64,000 nt of DNA from Nostocoides sp. (GTDB lineage Bacteria > Actinomycetota > Actinomycetes > Actinomycetales > Dermatophilaceae). The translations under genes were made by a program, and so were the position numbers. Below are positions 50,973 through 59,829 of this stretch, in pieces (position 1 is the first letter of the stretch; each line of letters opens with the position of its first letter). The DNA lies in contig JADJVJ010000006.1 in assembly GCA_016716625.1 (NCBI GenBank), positions 372,001 through 436,000 on the forward strand, given 5' to 3'. A model generated the notes under the pieces. That model did no database searches. It was not told the origin of the DNA and saw nothing but the letters and a program-made list of their open reading frames with translations.

Positions 50973-51123
50973 GAAACGAAACCCCTCGGTGTACTCGGAC
51001 GGCGGACTGCCCCCACTGTAGACCGTGAATCACACCGCTGTCATTCCCCGCGGAGGGCTCGACGGCGTGTCGGCTGGACCTTCCCTGAGCCGATGTGCTC
51101 AGGCGCCGCACCCGTCCCAGGAG

Positions 51124-52506
51124 TCACGCATGCGCCGGCGCGAACGCGGCCATCGAGTCGAGGATGCCGGCAATGTCCTCGAGGGTTGTCATCGGATTGA
51201 CGATGGCGAACCGAGCCAGGGTCTCACCGTCGTGGGTGGTCGGGACGACGAAGGCGAACTCCTCCTCCATGACCTTGTCCGACCAGGCGTGATAGTCCGC
51301 TGCCGCCCAGCCCAGCCGGCGGAAGACGATGACGGTGAGGTCGCGCCCACGGACGAGTTCGAACTCCGGCCGACGGGCGACCTCGGCCTCGGCGTACGCG
51401 GCCACCTCCAGGGTCTGCTCCAGGGCCGCGGTGTAGGCGTCGGTGCCGTTGACGACGAGGCTGAACCAGAGCGGAAGGCCGCGCGCTCGCCGGGAGAGCC
51501 CCACGGAGTAGTCCGCGGGGTTCCACTCCGGGGCATCGGTCAAGACGTCGAGGTACCCGGCCCGCTGGGTGTGTGCCGCTCGGGCCAGCTCGGGGCGACG
51601 ATAGAGCAGCGCGCAACAGTCGTACGGTGCGAACAGCCATTTGTGGGGGTCGACGATAAAGGAGTCGCACTCCTCGATCCCGGCATACAGGTGGCGCACC
51701 GAGGGCGCCGCGAGACCGGCGCCGCCGTACGCGCCGTCGACGTGGAACCAGACCCCGAACTCCCGGCAGACCTGGGCGACCACGGCGAGGTTGTCGACGA
51801 TGCCGAAGTTCGTCGTCCCCGAGGTCGCCACGACGCAGAAGAACTCCCCCGGGCTCTCGGCGAGCACCGCGCGCAGGGCCTCGCCGCTCATCCGGCCGTG
51901 TTCGTCGGTGGCCACGCCGACGAAATCAGCGTCCATGACCTCGCACGCCGACTTGATCGAGGAATGCGCCCCGAAGGTCGCCGCCACCTTGTTCGGCCGG
52001 ACCCCCGCGGGTGCGTTCTCCCGGGCGGTATGCCGGGCAGCGACCAGGGCGCTGAGGTTGCCGATCGTCCCGCCGGGGACGAAGACGCCACCGGCCGACG
52101 CCGGCATCCCGACGAGGTCGGCGATCCAGCGCAAGGCCTCGTTCTCCGCATAGACCGCCCCTGCCCCCTCGAGCCAGGACCCCGCATAGATCGTCGAGGC
52201 GCCGACGACAAGGTCGAACATGACGGCGGCATCGGAGGGAGCGCACGGAATGAAGGAGAGGTAGCGCGGGTGGTCCGCGGAGAGGCAGGCCGGGGCGAGG
52301 TCCTCGGCGAACACCCGCATCGCCTCGACCGGGCCGACGCCCTGGGTCGTGATCGTGCGGCCGACGATGCTGCGCAGTTCCTCCTCGCTCAAGGGCCCGT
52401 CCAGCGGTGGGGAGAGGACGACCCGCTCGTGGACGTAGTCGAGGACGGCCTTTTGCAGGGCGTCGAGGTCGACGTGCTGGTTGCGCTGATATCGACTCGC
52501 GTTCAC
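51124..52506 (-). CDS. PLP-dependent decarboxylase (aromatic-amino-acid/glutamate type II)
   Basis: 460 residues from GTG 52506. The group II decarboxylase core is clear: FVPGGTIGNLSALVAARH, VATSGTTNFGIVDN, WFHVDGAYGGAG and the PLP lysine in DSFIVDPHKWLFAPYDC. It would decarboxylate an L-amino acid such as tyrosine, tryptophan or 2,4-diaminobutyrate; specificity is not determinable. TAGACT at 52519-52514 is seven bases upstream, and its TAG is the stop of the HAD gene. Confidence 0.9.
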   Translation of the reverse strand: MNASRYQRNQHVDLDALQKAVLDYVHERVVLSPPLDGPLSEEELRSIVGRTITTQGVGPVEAMRVFAEDLAPACLSADHPRYLSFIPCAPSDAAVMFDLVVGASTIYAGSWLEGAGAVYAENEALRWIADLVGMPASAGGVFVPGGTIGNLSALVAARHTARENAPAGVRPNKVAATFGAHSSIKSACEVMDADFVGVATDEHGRMSGEALRAVLAESPGEFFCVVATSGTTNFGIVDNLAVVAQVCREFGVWFHVDGAYGGAGLAAPSVRHLYAGIEECDSFIVDPHKWLFAPYDCCALLYRRPELARAAHTQRAGYLDVLTDAPEWNPADYSVGLSRRARGLPLWFSLVVNGTDAYTAALEQTLEVAAYAEAEVARRPEFELVRGRDLTVIVFRRLGWAAADYHAWSDKVMEEEFAFVVPTTHDGETLARFAIVNPMTTLEDIAGILDSMAAFAPAHA

Positions 52507-52513
52507 GTGCGCG

Positions 52514-52519
52514 AGTCTA
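52514..52519 (-). promoter_or_regulatory. -10 box whose TAG is the stop codon of the preceding gene (decarboxylase)
   Basis: TAGACT on the minus strand. TAG (52519-52517) ends the HAD hydrolase gene and GTG 52506 follows seven bases after the hexamer. Confidence 0.6.
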
Positions 52520-53212
52520 GGGGTGCTTCGCGTCGGCCGCCTCGGTGCGAGACCCGTCTTGGGGGAGCAGGTATGCCGTGAGCTCACCGATCGTCGTGCA
52601 GAGCGCGTCGGGCCTAGCGGCCTCGAGCGCCGGCCGCTCGCCCGCCCCCCAGGTCACTGCCACGGCCGCCATACCGGCCGCCCGGGCGGCCTCCATGTCG
52701 ACGACGGCGTCACCGACGTACACGCAGTCGGCCGGAGCGACCTGGAGCACGGCGGCCGCGTGCAGCAGCGGCTCGGGGTCCGGCTTGTGCTTCGTGGTGT
52801 CTTCGAGCGCCGCGGCGACGTCGATGAGGTGCTCGATACCCACTCCGCTCAGGGCGAGCCGGGCCGTCTCGCGGCGCTTGGAGGTCGCGACCGCGGAACG
52901 GGTGCCCTCGGCGGCCAGGGCCTCGAGCAGCTCGGGGATGCCGTCATACCGGCGGATGAGGTCGGCGGTGTGCGCGAGGTTCCATCGGCGGTACTCGGCA
53001 TCGAGGGCGTGCCCGTGCTCGGGGGAAGCCTCCAAGAGAGCCGGGAGCAGCGGGCGTCCGATCCAGGCGCGGGCCTGCTCCTCGGGCACCTCCTGTCCCA
53101 GCACAGTGCGGAAGGCGTGCTGATAGGAGGCGACGATGAGCGGGATGGTGTCGGCAAGGGTCCCGTCGAGATCGAAGAGGACCGTGGACCAGCGGGGACC
53201 GGCAGACCTCAC
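52517..53212 (-). CDS. HAD-superfamily hydrolase (phosphoglycolate phosphatase-like)
   Basis: 231 residues from GTG. HAD motif I FDLDGTLADT, motif II in AVATSKR, motif III Lys in TTKHKPDPEP and motif IV GDAVVDMEAA are present, with a small cap of the Gph/PpaX type. It would dephosphorylate a small phosphate ester; the substrate is unknown. GTGA overlap with the upstream ArsC-like gene indicates coupling. Confidence 0.9.
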   Translation of the reverse strand: MRSAGPRWSTVLFDLDGTLADTIPLIVASYQHAFRTVLGQEVPEEQARAWIGRPLLPALLEASPEHGHALDAEYRRWNLAHTADLIRRYDGIPELLEALAAEGTRSAVATSKRRETARLALSGVGIEHLIDVAAALEDTTKHKPDPEPLLHAAAVLQVAPADCVYVGDAVVDMEAARAAGMAAVAVTWGAGERPALEAARPDALCTTIGELTAYLLPQDGSRTEAADAKHP

Positions 53213-53664
53213 TCGGACACCGGCACGCCGAGGGTGTCGAGGAGGTTGCGGACGAGCTGCTCGATCTCGTCGCGAACCTCGCGGACGACATCGAGAGGTT
53301 GGCCATGCGGGTCCCGGACCACCCAGTGGTGGTGGGCCTTGGCGGGCAGGTCGGGCAGCCCGTCGCCGATCTCGACGACGACATCGGCGACATGGACCGG
53401 GTTCTCGTCGATGTGGCCGCGGCGGAAGGGCTTGTGCAGCGTGATGCCCTTCTCTTTCATGGCGCGCTCGACGAGCGGGTTGACGAAGCCGAGGTTGTGG
53501 GCCCCGGCGGCCCGCACATGGATGTGCCCGTGGGCGAGGTGATCGGCGAAGGCCGCGGCCATCTGGGAGCGGGCGGAGTTGTGCTCACAGAGGAAGATGA
53601 CGTCCGGGATGGGCCGGGGTGCCCTGCGGGTCCCCGGCGGGGACGTCGTGGTGGGACAGGGCAT
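53209..53664 (-). CDS. Low-molecular-weight phosphatase / arsenate reductase-like
   Basis: 151 residues; the first 20 or so are not conserved. The phosphatase loop CEHNSARSQMAAAF (CX5R) is near residue 26, and the DP-type acid appears in VVRDPHG. It fits the ArsC (thioredoxin-linked) and LMW-PTP fold. No other start lies before the loop, so the gene overlaps the preceding one by 80 bases, unusual but consistent with joint translation. The small three-helix protein upstream is a known companion of this family. Confidence 0.8.
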   Translation of the reverse strand: MPCPTTTSPPGTRRAPRPIPDVIFLCEHNSARSQMAAAFADHLAHGHIHVRAAGAHNLGFVNPLVERAMKEKGITLHKPFRRGHIDENPVHVADVVVEIGDGLPDLPAKAHHHWVVRDPHGQPLDVVREVRDEIEQLVRNLLDTLGVPVSE

Positions 53665-53842
53665 CGCGGGCCTGCTTGGCGATGAGGACGGCGAGAAATT
53701 CCGGGTGTCGGCTCGTGGACTCGAGCTCGGCGCGGGCGTCGTCGACGATGCGCCGCACGTCCTCCCGACTCACGGAGTCCTCGTAGCGGTACGAGAGGTC
53801 CGCGACGATCTGCAGGAGAGCCTGGTCAAGATTGAAGGTCAC
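53585..53842 (-). CDS. Small three-helix-bundle dimerisation-domain protein
   Basis: 85 residues from GTG 53842. DQALLQIVADLSYRYEDSVSREDVRRIVDDARAELES is a helical domain often encoded next to, or fused to, ArsC-type phosphatases in actinobacteria. It likely dimerises; the partner is probably the downstream phosphatase. The last 40 residues overlap the phosphatase gene in another frame and are Pro-rich. It diverges from ung with 59 bases between. Confidence 0.7.
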   Translation of the reverse strand: MTFNLDQALLQIVADLSYRYEDSVSREDVRRIVDDARAELESTSRHPEFLAVLIAKQARDALSHHDVPAGDPQGTPAHPGRHLPL

Positions 53843-53901
53843 CCTCGTAGTCTGGCCGGTCCGGCGGCGGCGCGCGACTACCCTGGGCCTATCCTGTGGC
53901 C

Positions 53902-54579
53902 GTGTCTGCGCGTCCACTGGCCGAACTGGTGCATTCCTCATGGGCACAGGCCCTGGGCCCGGTCGCGGGTCGGGTCGCCGAACTCGGGGAGTTCCTGCGT
54001 TCCGAAGTCGCCGCCGGCCGGGGATATCTGCCCGCGGGCCCGCTGGTGCTGCGGGCGTTCGCCGCGCCGCTGCCCGCCGTGCGTGTCCTCATCGTCGGAC
54101 AGGATCCGTACCCCACACCGGGTCACGCGGTCGGACTGTCCTTCGCGGTCTCCCCGCAGACCCGACCACTGCCGAGGTCTTTGGCCAACATCTATCGCGA
54201 GCTGGTGACCGATCTCGGCATCCCCGCACCGAGCACCGGGGACCTCTCCCCGTGGGCCGAGCGAGGCGTGCTGCTGCTCAACCGAGTCCTCACGGTGACC
54301 CCTGGGGCGGCCGGCAGCCATCGCGGGCGAGGGTGGGAGGAGGTCACCGAGTGCGCCATCGATGCCTTGGTCGCCCGAGGCGGCCCGCTCGTGGCCATCC
54401 TTTGGGGTCGGGACGCCCGTTCCCTGGCCCCCCGGCTCGGGTCCGTTGCGCGGATCGAGTCCGCACACCCGAGTCCGCTGTCCGCACACTCCGGATTCTT
54501 TGGGTCCCGGCCGTTCAGTCGGGCGAACGCGGCTCTCGTGGCCCAGGGCGCGGACCCGGTCGACTGGAGCCTGGCGTGA
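53902..54579 (+). CDS. ung: Uracil-DNA glycosylase
   Basis: 225 residues from GTG 53902, with TATCCT at 53890-53895 six bases upstream; in-frame GTG 53896 is part of the spacer. The water-activating loop VLIVGQDPYPTPGHAVGLSFAV and the leucine-loop region HPSPLSAHSGFFGSRPFSRAN show family-1 UDG. It removes uracil from DNA. The stop overlaps the GTG of the SGNH gene (GTGA). Confidence 0.94.
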   Translation: MSARPLAELVHSSWAQALGPVAGRVAELGEFLRSEVAAGRGYLPAGPLVLRAFAAPLPAVRVLIVGQDPYPTPGHAVGLSFAVSPQTRPLPRSLANIYRELVTDLGIPAPSTGDLSPWAERGVLLLNRVLTVTPGAAGSHRGRGWEEVTECAIDALVARGGPLVAILWGRDARSLAPRLGSVARIESAHPSPLSAHSGFFGSRPFSRANAALVAQGADPVDWSLA

Positions 54580-55388
54580 CCACGTGGCAGCGGTACGTCG
54601 CCATCGGCGACTCCTTCACCGAGGGGATGAGCGACCCGGACCCCACCCGCCCGGGGAGTTACCTCGGCTGGGCGGACCGGCTCGCGACCGCCCTGTCCCG
54701 GCTCGCCGCAGACGCGGGCGCCGAATTCAAGTACGCCAATCTCGCGGTGCGGGGTCGCACACTCTCCGACGTCGTGGGAGCACAGCTGCAGGCCGCCCTG
54801 GCGATGGGCCCAGACCTGGTCTCGGTCGTCGGCGGGGGGAACGACATCCTTCGGCCCAGCGTCGATCTCGACGCCATCGCGGCAAGCCTGGATGAGGCGG
54901 TGTCCCGGATCCGAACGACCGGCGCCGACGTGCTCATGGCGACCCCTACCGACACCCGCGACTCCGGGCTCTTCAAGCCGCTGCGGCCACGGCACGCCAT
55001 TCACACGGCGAACATCTTCTCCATCGCCCAGCGGCACGGCGCTCACGTGCTCAACCTGTGGGGGCTCGAAGCGATCCGGGACTGGCGGATGTGGAGCGAG
55101 GACCGGATCCACCTGTCCACGCAGGGCCACCGCCGGGTGGCCCTCGCCGCGCTCGAGGCGCTCGGACGGCATACCCCGGAGGTGCTCGACGACGCCTGGC
55201 GGGCCCCGCTCCCCCCGGCAGAGCGGGCGTTGCGGCGCGACGAGCTGCGCGAGCACCTGCGCTGGGTCCGCACCCATGCGGCCCCGTGGGTTCAGCGCCG
55301 GGTCCAGGGCACCTCCTCGGGGGACCACCTGAGCGCGAAACTGCCGACCCTCGTTCCGTGGCCCCCGCGGGATTCCCCGCCCACCTGA
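54576..55388 (+). CDS. SGNH/GDSL hydrolase
   Basis: 270 residues, coupled to ung through a GTGA overlap. Catalytic blocks: AIGDSFTEGM (block I Ser), NLAVRG (block II Gly), VVGGGNDIL (block III Asn) and DRIHLSTQGH (block V Asp/His). No signal peptide is seen, so it is cytoplasmic. It would hydrolyse an ester, possibly lipid or acetylated sugar. The last 50 residues are basic and Pro-rich. Confidence 0.92.
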   Translation: MTTWQRYVAIGDSFTEGMSDPDPTRPGSYLGWADRLATALSRLAADAGAEFKYANLAVRGRTLSDVVGAQLQAALAMGPDLVSVVGGGNDILRPSVDLDAIAASLDEAVSRIRTTGADVLMATPTDTRDSGLFKPLRPRHAIHTANIFSIAQRHGAHVLNLWGLEAIRDWRMWSEDRIHLSTQGHRRVALAALEALGRHTPEVLDDAWRAPLPPAERALRRDELREHLRWVRTHAAPWVQRRVQGTSSGDHLSAKLPTLVPWPPRDSPPT

Positions 55389-55568
55389 GCTTCCGCCCCG
55401 ACTTTCCCGCCCCATGCCGGTTCGTGGGGGTTGGGGCCCCCTGTAAGGCACCCCAAGACGGGGATTCCGACCCCAAGCCCGGCCCGCGCGGGTGGTGCGG
55501 GCGGTACGGGTGGTGCGGGCCACCGACTCCTTGCCGTATGACGCAGATGCGGCATATCCTCGTCTTTC

Positions 55569-55958
55569 GTGACGCAACTGCGGGTTTCGGACGCTGCTGA
55601 GCTCCTGGGGGTCTCCCCCGACACGGTTCGGCGCCTCCTGGAGAACGGTCGACTCAAGGCCACCGGCACCTCCCCGACGACGGTCGACGGCGCCGAGGTC
55701 GCCGCCCTCGCCCAGGAGATCGCCCGACCGGCAGCGCCCGGCCCGATCGCCGAGGAGTCCGCGCGCAACCGGATGCGCGGCCTAGTGACCCGCATCGTCA
55801 AGGACACCGTCATGGCCCAGGTGGAGTTGCAGTGCGGTCCCTTCCGGATCGTCTCGCTCATGTCCCGCGAAGCCGTCGACGACCTCGGCCTCGAGGTCGG
55901 GTCGGTGGCGATCGCGAGCATCAAGTCGACCAACGTGGTCGTCGGGGTGCCGCGATGA
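55569..55958 (+). CDS. Excisionase-type HTH plus TOBE domain molybdate-responsive protein
   Basis: 129 residues from GTG, with TATCCT at 55555-55560 eight bases upstream. The first 50 residues (RVSDAAELLGVSPDTVRRLLENGRL) are a MerR/Xis-like helix-turn-helix, and the last 65 (RNRMRGLVTRIVKDTVMAQVELQCG ... LEVGSVAIASIKSTNVVV) a TOBE domain that binds molybdate. It overlaps modA by four bases and probably regulates the modABC genes. It might instead act as a molybdate store or sensor. Confidence 0.88.
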   Translation: MTQLRVSDAAELLGVSPDTVRRLLENGRLKATGTSPTTVDGAEVAALAQEIARPAAPGPIAEESARNRMRGLVTRIVKDTVMAQVELQCGPFRIVSLMSREAVDDLGLEVGSVAIASIKSTNVVVGVPR

Positions 55959-56698
55959 GATGGCTCGCGGCGCTCGCGACAACCGCTCTCCTTGCTGGTT
56001 GCTCCGCTGCGCCGGCCCAGAGCCCGCCAACCCCAACGGCCACGGTCACCGTCTTCGCCGCCTCCTCACTGACCAAGCCGCTCACCGAGCTCGCCCGAAC
56101 CTATGAGGCGAGTCATCCCGGCGTCACAATACGGCTGTCCTTCGGCGCCAGCTCGACCCTGGCCCAACAGGTCACCGAAGGCGCATCCGCCGACCTCCTC
56201 CTCACCGCCGGGACGACCGTCCTCGACCGCCTTCCCGAGAACTACCGTGGGGCGGCCCGGACGACGGTCGCCCACAACGTCCTGGCCATCGCGACCCAGT
56301 CGGGAAACCCCCATGCGATCACGGGTCTGGCGGGGCTCGCCGACCCGACCCTCGATGTCGTCCTCTGCGCGACGACGGTGCCCTGCGGAGCCGCGGCCGA
56401 CACCATCCTGGCCCGGGCCAAGGTCACCCCCCATGTCGTTTCCCGTGAGGTGGACGTCAAAGCCACCCTGGCCAAGGTGAGCCTCGGGGAGGCCGATGCT
56501 GCCCTGGTGTACCACTCCGACGTCGTCGGTTCGAGGGGCTCGGTCACGGGGATCGACATCCCCGCCGCGCTCAACGTGCGGCTCGCCTACCCGCTGGTCC
56601 AACTCACCACAACACCGGCCGCGGCGGCCTTGGCGACCTACCTGCACGGACCCGACGCCCGCGCGGCCCTGACCCGAGCCGGATTCTCACCCCCATGA
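55955..56698 (+). CDS. modA: Molybdate ABC transporter substrate-binding lipoprotein
   Basis: 247 residues. The lipobox LLAGC at residues 13-17 predicts lipid anchoring outside the membrane. The binding domain starts TVFAASSLTKPLTELARTYEA and includes the SFGASSTLAQQ ligand loop and NVLAIATQSGNP, as in ModA. It overlaps the regulator by ATGA and modB by ATGA, so it is one tightly coupled operon. Confidence 0.95.
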   Translation: MRWLAALATTALLAGCSAAPAQSPPTPTATVTVFAASSLTKPLTELARTYEASHPGVTIRLSFGASSTLAQQVTEGASADLLLTAGTTVLDRLPENYRGAARTTVAHNVLAIATQSGNPHAITGLAGLADPTLDVVLCATTVPCGAAADTILARAKVTPHVVSREVDVKATLAKVSLGEADAALVYHSDVVGSRGSVTGIDIPAALNVRLAYPLVQLTTTPAAAALATYLHGPDARAALTRAGFSPP

Positions 56699-57498
56699 CC
56701 GCGAGCCCACGCCGGCAAGCGGTGCTCCACCGCACGGGTGGCCTGCTCCTCCTACCCGCGACAGTTGCGTTCCTCCTCATCGTGCTGCCGCTCGTCGGCC
56801 TCTTCAGCCGGATGGAATGGACGCGCCTGGGAGAACACCTCGCCAGCCCCACCTTGTGGCCCGCTATCCGGCTCAGTCTGGTCACGACGGCGGTGACGGT
56901 GGCCCTGTCGATGCTGTTCGGCACGCCGCTCGCCTGGGTCATCGCCCGCGCCCCCGACCGCACCGCCGGCTGGATCCGTTCCCTGGTCACCGTGCCCGTC
57001 GTCCTTCCTCCCGTCGTGGGCGGCGTCGCTCTTCTCCTGATCTATGGCCGACACGGGTTCGTCGGGGGACCACTTGAGGCGGCGACCGGCCTGCGGCTTC
57101 CCTTCACCCCGTATGCCGTCGTGCTCGCCCAACTCTTCGTCTCGATGCCCTTCTATGTGCTTGCCGTCGAGGGAGCGCTGCGTGGGGCTGACCCTCGCCT
57201 GCTTGAGGTCGCCAGCACCCTCGGCGCCTCGCCGACCCGAGTGTTCTTCCGCGTCGGGGTCCCGCTCGCCGCTCCGGGGGTTGTCGCCGGGGCGGTCCTC
57301 GCCTGGGCCCGGGCCCTTGGTGAATTCGGCGCGACGATCACCTTCGCGGGCAACTTCTCCGGAACCACCCAGACCGCACCTCTGGCTGTCTATGTGGCGC
57401 TCCAGGAGAGTCCCCAGGCCGCCGTGACGCTCAGTCTCGTCATGCTCGTGCTATCGGTCGGCATCCTCGCCGCCCTCCGAGGGAGATGGCTGAGGTGA
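56695..57498 (+). CDS. modB: Molybdate ABC transporter permease
   Basis: 267 residues with about six membrane helices. The cytoplasmic EAA-type loop ASTLGASPTRVFFRVGVPLAAPG and the closing ARALGEFGATITFAGN are typical ModB. It overlaps modA by four bases and modC by 13. Confidence 0.95.
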   Translation: MTASPRRQAVLHRTGGLLLLPATVAFLLIVLPLVGLFSRMEWTRLGEHLASPTLWPAIRLSLVTTAVTVALSMLFGTPLAWVIARAPDRTAGWIRSLVTVPVVLPPVVGGVALLLIYGRHGFVGGPLEAATGLRLPFTPYAVVLAQLFVSMPFYVLAVEGALRGADPRLLEVASTLGASPTRVFFRVGVPLAAPGVVAGAVLAWARALGEFGATITFAGNFSGTTQTAPLAVYVALQESPQAAVTLSLVMLVLSVGILAALRGRWLR

Positions 57499-58541
57499 GC
57501 CTGGTCGCCCACGTGCAGGCCTCCCGCGGGTCCTTCCACCTCGACGTCACCCTGTGCGCCGGTCCAGGAGAGGTCGTTGCCGTCCTCGGACCGAACGGAT
57601 CGGGTAAGACGACCTTGCTGCACACGATTTCCGGGCTCGTCCCCTTGTCCGACGGGAGGGTGACTGTGGCCGAGCGGACCTGGGCCGAACCGGGCCACCA
57701 GCTCCCGCCGCACGACAGGGCGTGCGGCGTACTCGCGGCCGAGCACCTGCTCTTCCCGCACCTGAGTGCGCTCGACAACGTCGCCTTCGGTCCACGAGCA
57801 CGCGGCCAGTCACGGGCCGAGGCGCGCGCGCGGGCCTCGCGCGAACTCACCCTGCTCTCGATGGTGGACCTGGCCAGCCGGAAGCCCCGGGCGTTGTCGC
57901 ACGGTCAGGCGCAGCGGGTGGCCCTCGCTCGGGCACTGGCCACCGACCCAGACGTGCTCCTCCTCGACGAGCCGTTGTCGGCGCTGGACCCGGAGAGCCG
58001 GCCACTGGTCCGCCAGGTCCTGGGCGAGCGACTCCGCAGCTACTCCGGGGTCACCGTCCTGGTCACTCATGACCCGCTCGATGCCCTCACTCTGGCAGAT
58101 CATCTCGTCTTCCTCCGGGGCGGCAACCTCGTGCAGGAAGGACCTCCGGCGGACATCGTCCGCCACCCCCGCGACCCGTATGTCGCCGAAGTGGCCGGGC
58201 TCAACCTGTATGCCGCGACGACCGAAGCCGACCGGACGACGATCGAGGGAGGGCCGAGCGTGGTGACCCGAAGCGGGCCGCAGGGACCGACGTGGGTGGC
58301 TTTCGCCCCGTCCGCCGTGGCCCTCTATCCCGAGTCCCCGCGGGGGTCGCCGCGCAACACCTGGCCGTGCGTGGTAAACAGCATCGACCTCACCGGTCAG
58401 ACAGCCCGGGTGCGCCTGGTCGGCCCCCTGGATCTGGTGTCGGACATCACCGTCGACTCCCTGACGAGCATGCGGTTGCGGCCCGGCAGCAGGGTCTGGG
58501 CCACGGTCAAGGCGAACGAGGTGACCACGTACGCCCGCTGA
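57486..58541 (+). CDS. modC: Molybdate ABC transporter ATPase with C-terminal TOBE domain
   Basis: 351 residues. Walker A GPNGSGKT near residue 36, signature LSHGQAQRVALARAL (His for the usual Gly), and Walker B DVLLLDEPLSALD. After residue 255 a TOBE domain (NTWPCVVNSIDLTGQTARV ... GSRVWATVKANEVTTY) binds molybdate for feedback. It starts inside modB, 13 bases before its end. Confidence 0.94.
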   Translation: MAEVSLVAHVQASRGSFHLDVTLCAGPGEVVAVLGPNGSGKTTLLHTISGLVPLSDGRVTVAERTWAEPGHQLPPHDRACGVLAAEHLLFPHLSALDNVAFGPRARGQSRAEARARASRELTLLSMVDLASRKPRALSHGQAQRVALARALATDPDVLLLDEPLSALDPESRPLVRQVLGERLRSYSGVTVLVTHDPLDALTLADHLVFLRGGNLVQEGPPADIVRHPRDPYVAEVAGLNLYAATTEADRTTIEGGPSVVTRSGPQGPTWVAFAPSAVALYPESPRGSPRNTWPCVVNSIDLTGQTARVRLVGPLDLVSDITVDSLTSMRLRPGSRVWATVKANEVTTYAR

Positions 58542-58562
58542 GGCGGCGATAGGGTCGAGACC

Positions 58563-59765
58563 ATGGTCATGGTTCAGCGGCTCTTCCCCAACGACGAGGG
58601 CGCCGAGGTGCTCGAACTGACCCGGGAGATCTGCGCCAAAGAACTCGCTCCCCGGGTCGATATGGCCGAGCGCGCCGCCCGCACCGGGGCGCACTTCCCG
58701 GCCGAGGTCTATGCGGTCCTCGGGGAGGCAGGTCTGCTCACCTTGCCACAACCGGAGGAGTATGGCGGCGGCGGACAGCCCTACGAAACCTACCTGCAGG
58801 TCATCGAGGAGCTCGGCCGGACCTGGATGAGCGTCGCCGTCGGGGTGTCCGTGCATACCCTGGCGATCTTCCCGCTGCTCAGCCACGGCAGCCCAGAGCA
58901 GAAGGAACGGTACCTCCCCGACCTGCTCTCGGGTCGAGCGCTCGGCGCCTACTGCCTCTCCGAGCAGCAGGCGGGATCCGACATCGCCTCCATGACGACC
59001 CGGGCGACGAGGGCGACCCGGGCGACGAGGGCGACCCGGGCGACGCGCGGTGAGGGCACCGACTCGGCATACCGGATCAAGGGACGTAAGGCGTGGATCA
59101 GCCACGCCGGGCACGCCACGTCCTACACGGTCTTTGCGCGCACGAGCGACGAGGGTGGCCGGGGGCTGTCCTGCTTCCTCGTGCCGGCCGAATCCCCTGG
59201 GCTGAGCTTCGGGGCTCCCGAGCGCACCATGGGGCTCAACGGGGACACCGTCGGGGAGGTCATCCTCGATGACGTCGAGGTGAGCGCCGAGCGCAGGATC
59301 GGGGCGGAGGGCGCGGGCATGTCCCTGGCGCTCGCGGCCCTGGATGCCGGGCGACTCGGCATCGCGGCAGCGGCGACCGGTCTCGCCCAGTCGGCTCTCG
59401 ATGTCGCGACCGAGTATGCAGCGCAACGCCAACAGTTCGGGCGGGCCATCATCGAACACCAAGGCCTGGCCTTCCTGCTCGCCGATATGGCGGCTGCCGT
59501 GGCCAGCGCGCGGGCGACCTACCTGCATGCGGCGCGGCTCAAGGATGCCGGCCGCCCGATCACCACCGAGGCCGCGGTCGCCAAACTCACCGCCACGGAT
59601 GCCGCGATGCGGGTGACCACGGATGCGGTGCAGGTGCTCGGCGGGGCTGGGTACACCGAGGACTTCCCGGTTGAGCGCTTCATGCGGGAGGCGAAGGTGA
59701 CCCAGATCTTCGAGGGGACCAACCAGATCCAGCGGCTGGTCATCAGCCGCCAGCTGCTGCGCTGA
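58563..59765 (+). CDS. Acyl-CoA dehydrogenase with an Arg-Ala-Thr repeat
   Basis: 400 residues. The family features are YCLSEQQAGSDIASM, GRKAWISHAGHA, the VFARTSDEGGRGLSCFLV strand and RQQFGRAI, with the catalytic Glu probably in the VERFMREAKVTQIFEGTNQIQ stretch. Between the flavin-binding segment and the next strand lies an RAT repeat (residues 147-162), encoded by an 18-bp tandem DNA repeat at 59001-59046, absent from typical members. It oxidises acyl-CoA with FAD. TAGGGT at 58550-58555 is seven bases before the ATG. Confidence 0.92.
   Translation: MVMVQRLFPNDEGAEVLELTREICAKELAPRVDMAERAARTGAHFPAEVYAVLGEAGLLTLPQPEEYGGGGQPYETYLQVIEELGRTWMSVAVGVSVHTLAIFPLLSHGSPEQKERYLPDLLSGRALGAYCLSEQQAGSDIASMTTRATRATRATRATRATRGEGTDSAYRIKGRKAWISHAGHATSYTVFARTSDEGGRGLSCFLVPAESPGLSFGAPERTMGLNGDTVGEVILDDVEVSAERRIGAEGAGMSLALAALDAGRLGIAAAATGLAQSALDVATEYAAQRQQFGRAIIEHQGLAFLLADMAAAVASARATYLHAARLKDAGRPITTEAAVAKLTATDAAMRVTTDAVQVLGGAGYTEDFPVERFMREAKVTQIFEGTNQIQRLVISRQLLR
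59001..59046 (+). repeat. 18-bp tandem repeat inside the acyl-CoA dehydrogenase gene
   Basis: The unit CGGGCGACGAGGGCGACC occurs twice without change (59001-59018, 59019-59036), followed by ten more bases of a third unit. Each unit encodes RATRAT, so copy changes preserve the frame. This suggests recent replication slippage. Confidence 0.9.
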
Positions 59766-59790
59766 GTGCTCGGGGGCGCGGCCCGGGGGG

Positions 59791-59829
59791 CCGTCACGCC
59801 CTGCGGTGAGGGGTCGCAGGACGTGACGG
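59791..59829. terminator. Hairpin after the acyl-CoA dehydrogenase gene
   Basis: CCGTCACGCCCTGCG (59791-59805) pairs with CGCAGGACGTGACGG (59815-59829) with one mismatch around nine bases, 25 bases after the stop. A T-rich GTGTTTGTG follows. It likely terminates the acyl-CoA dehydrogenase mRNA. Confidence 0.75.
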
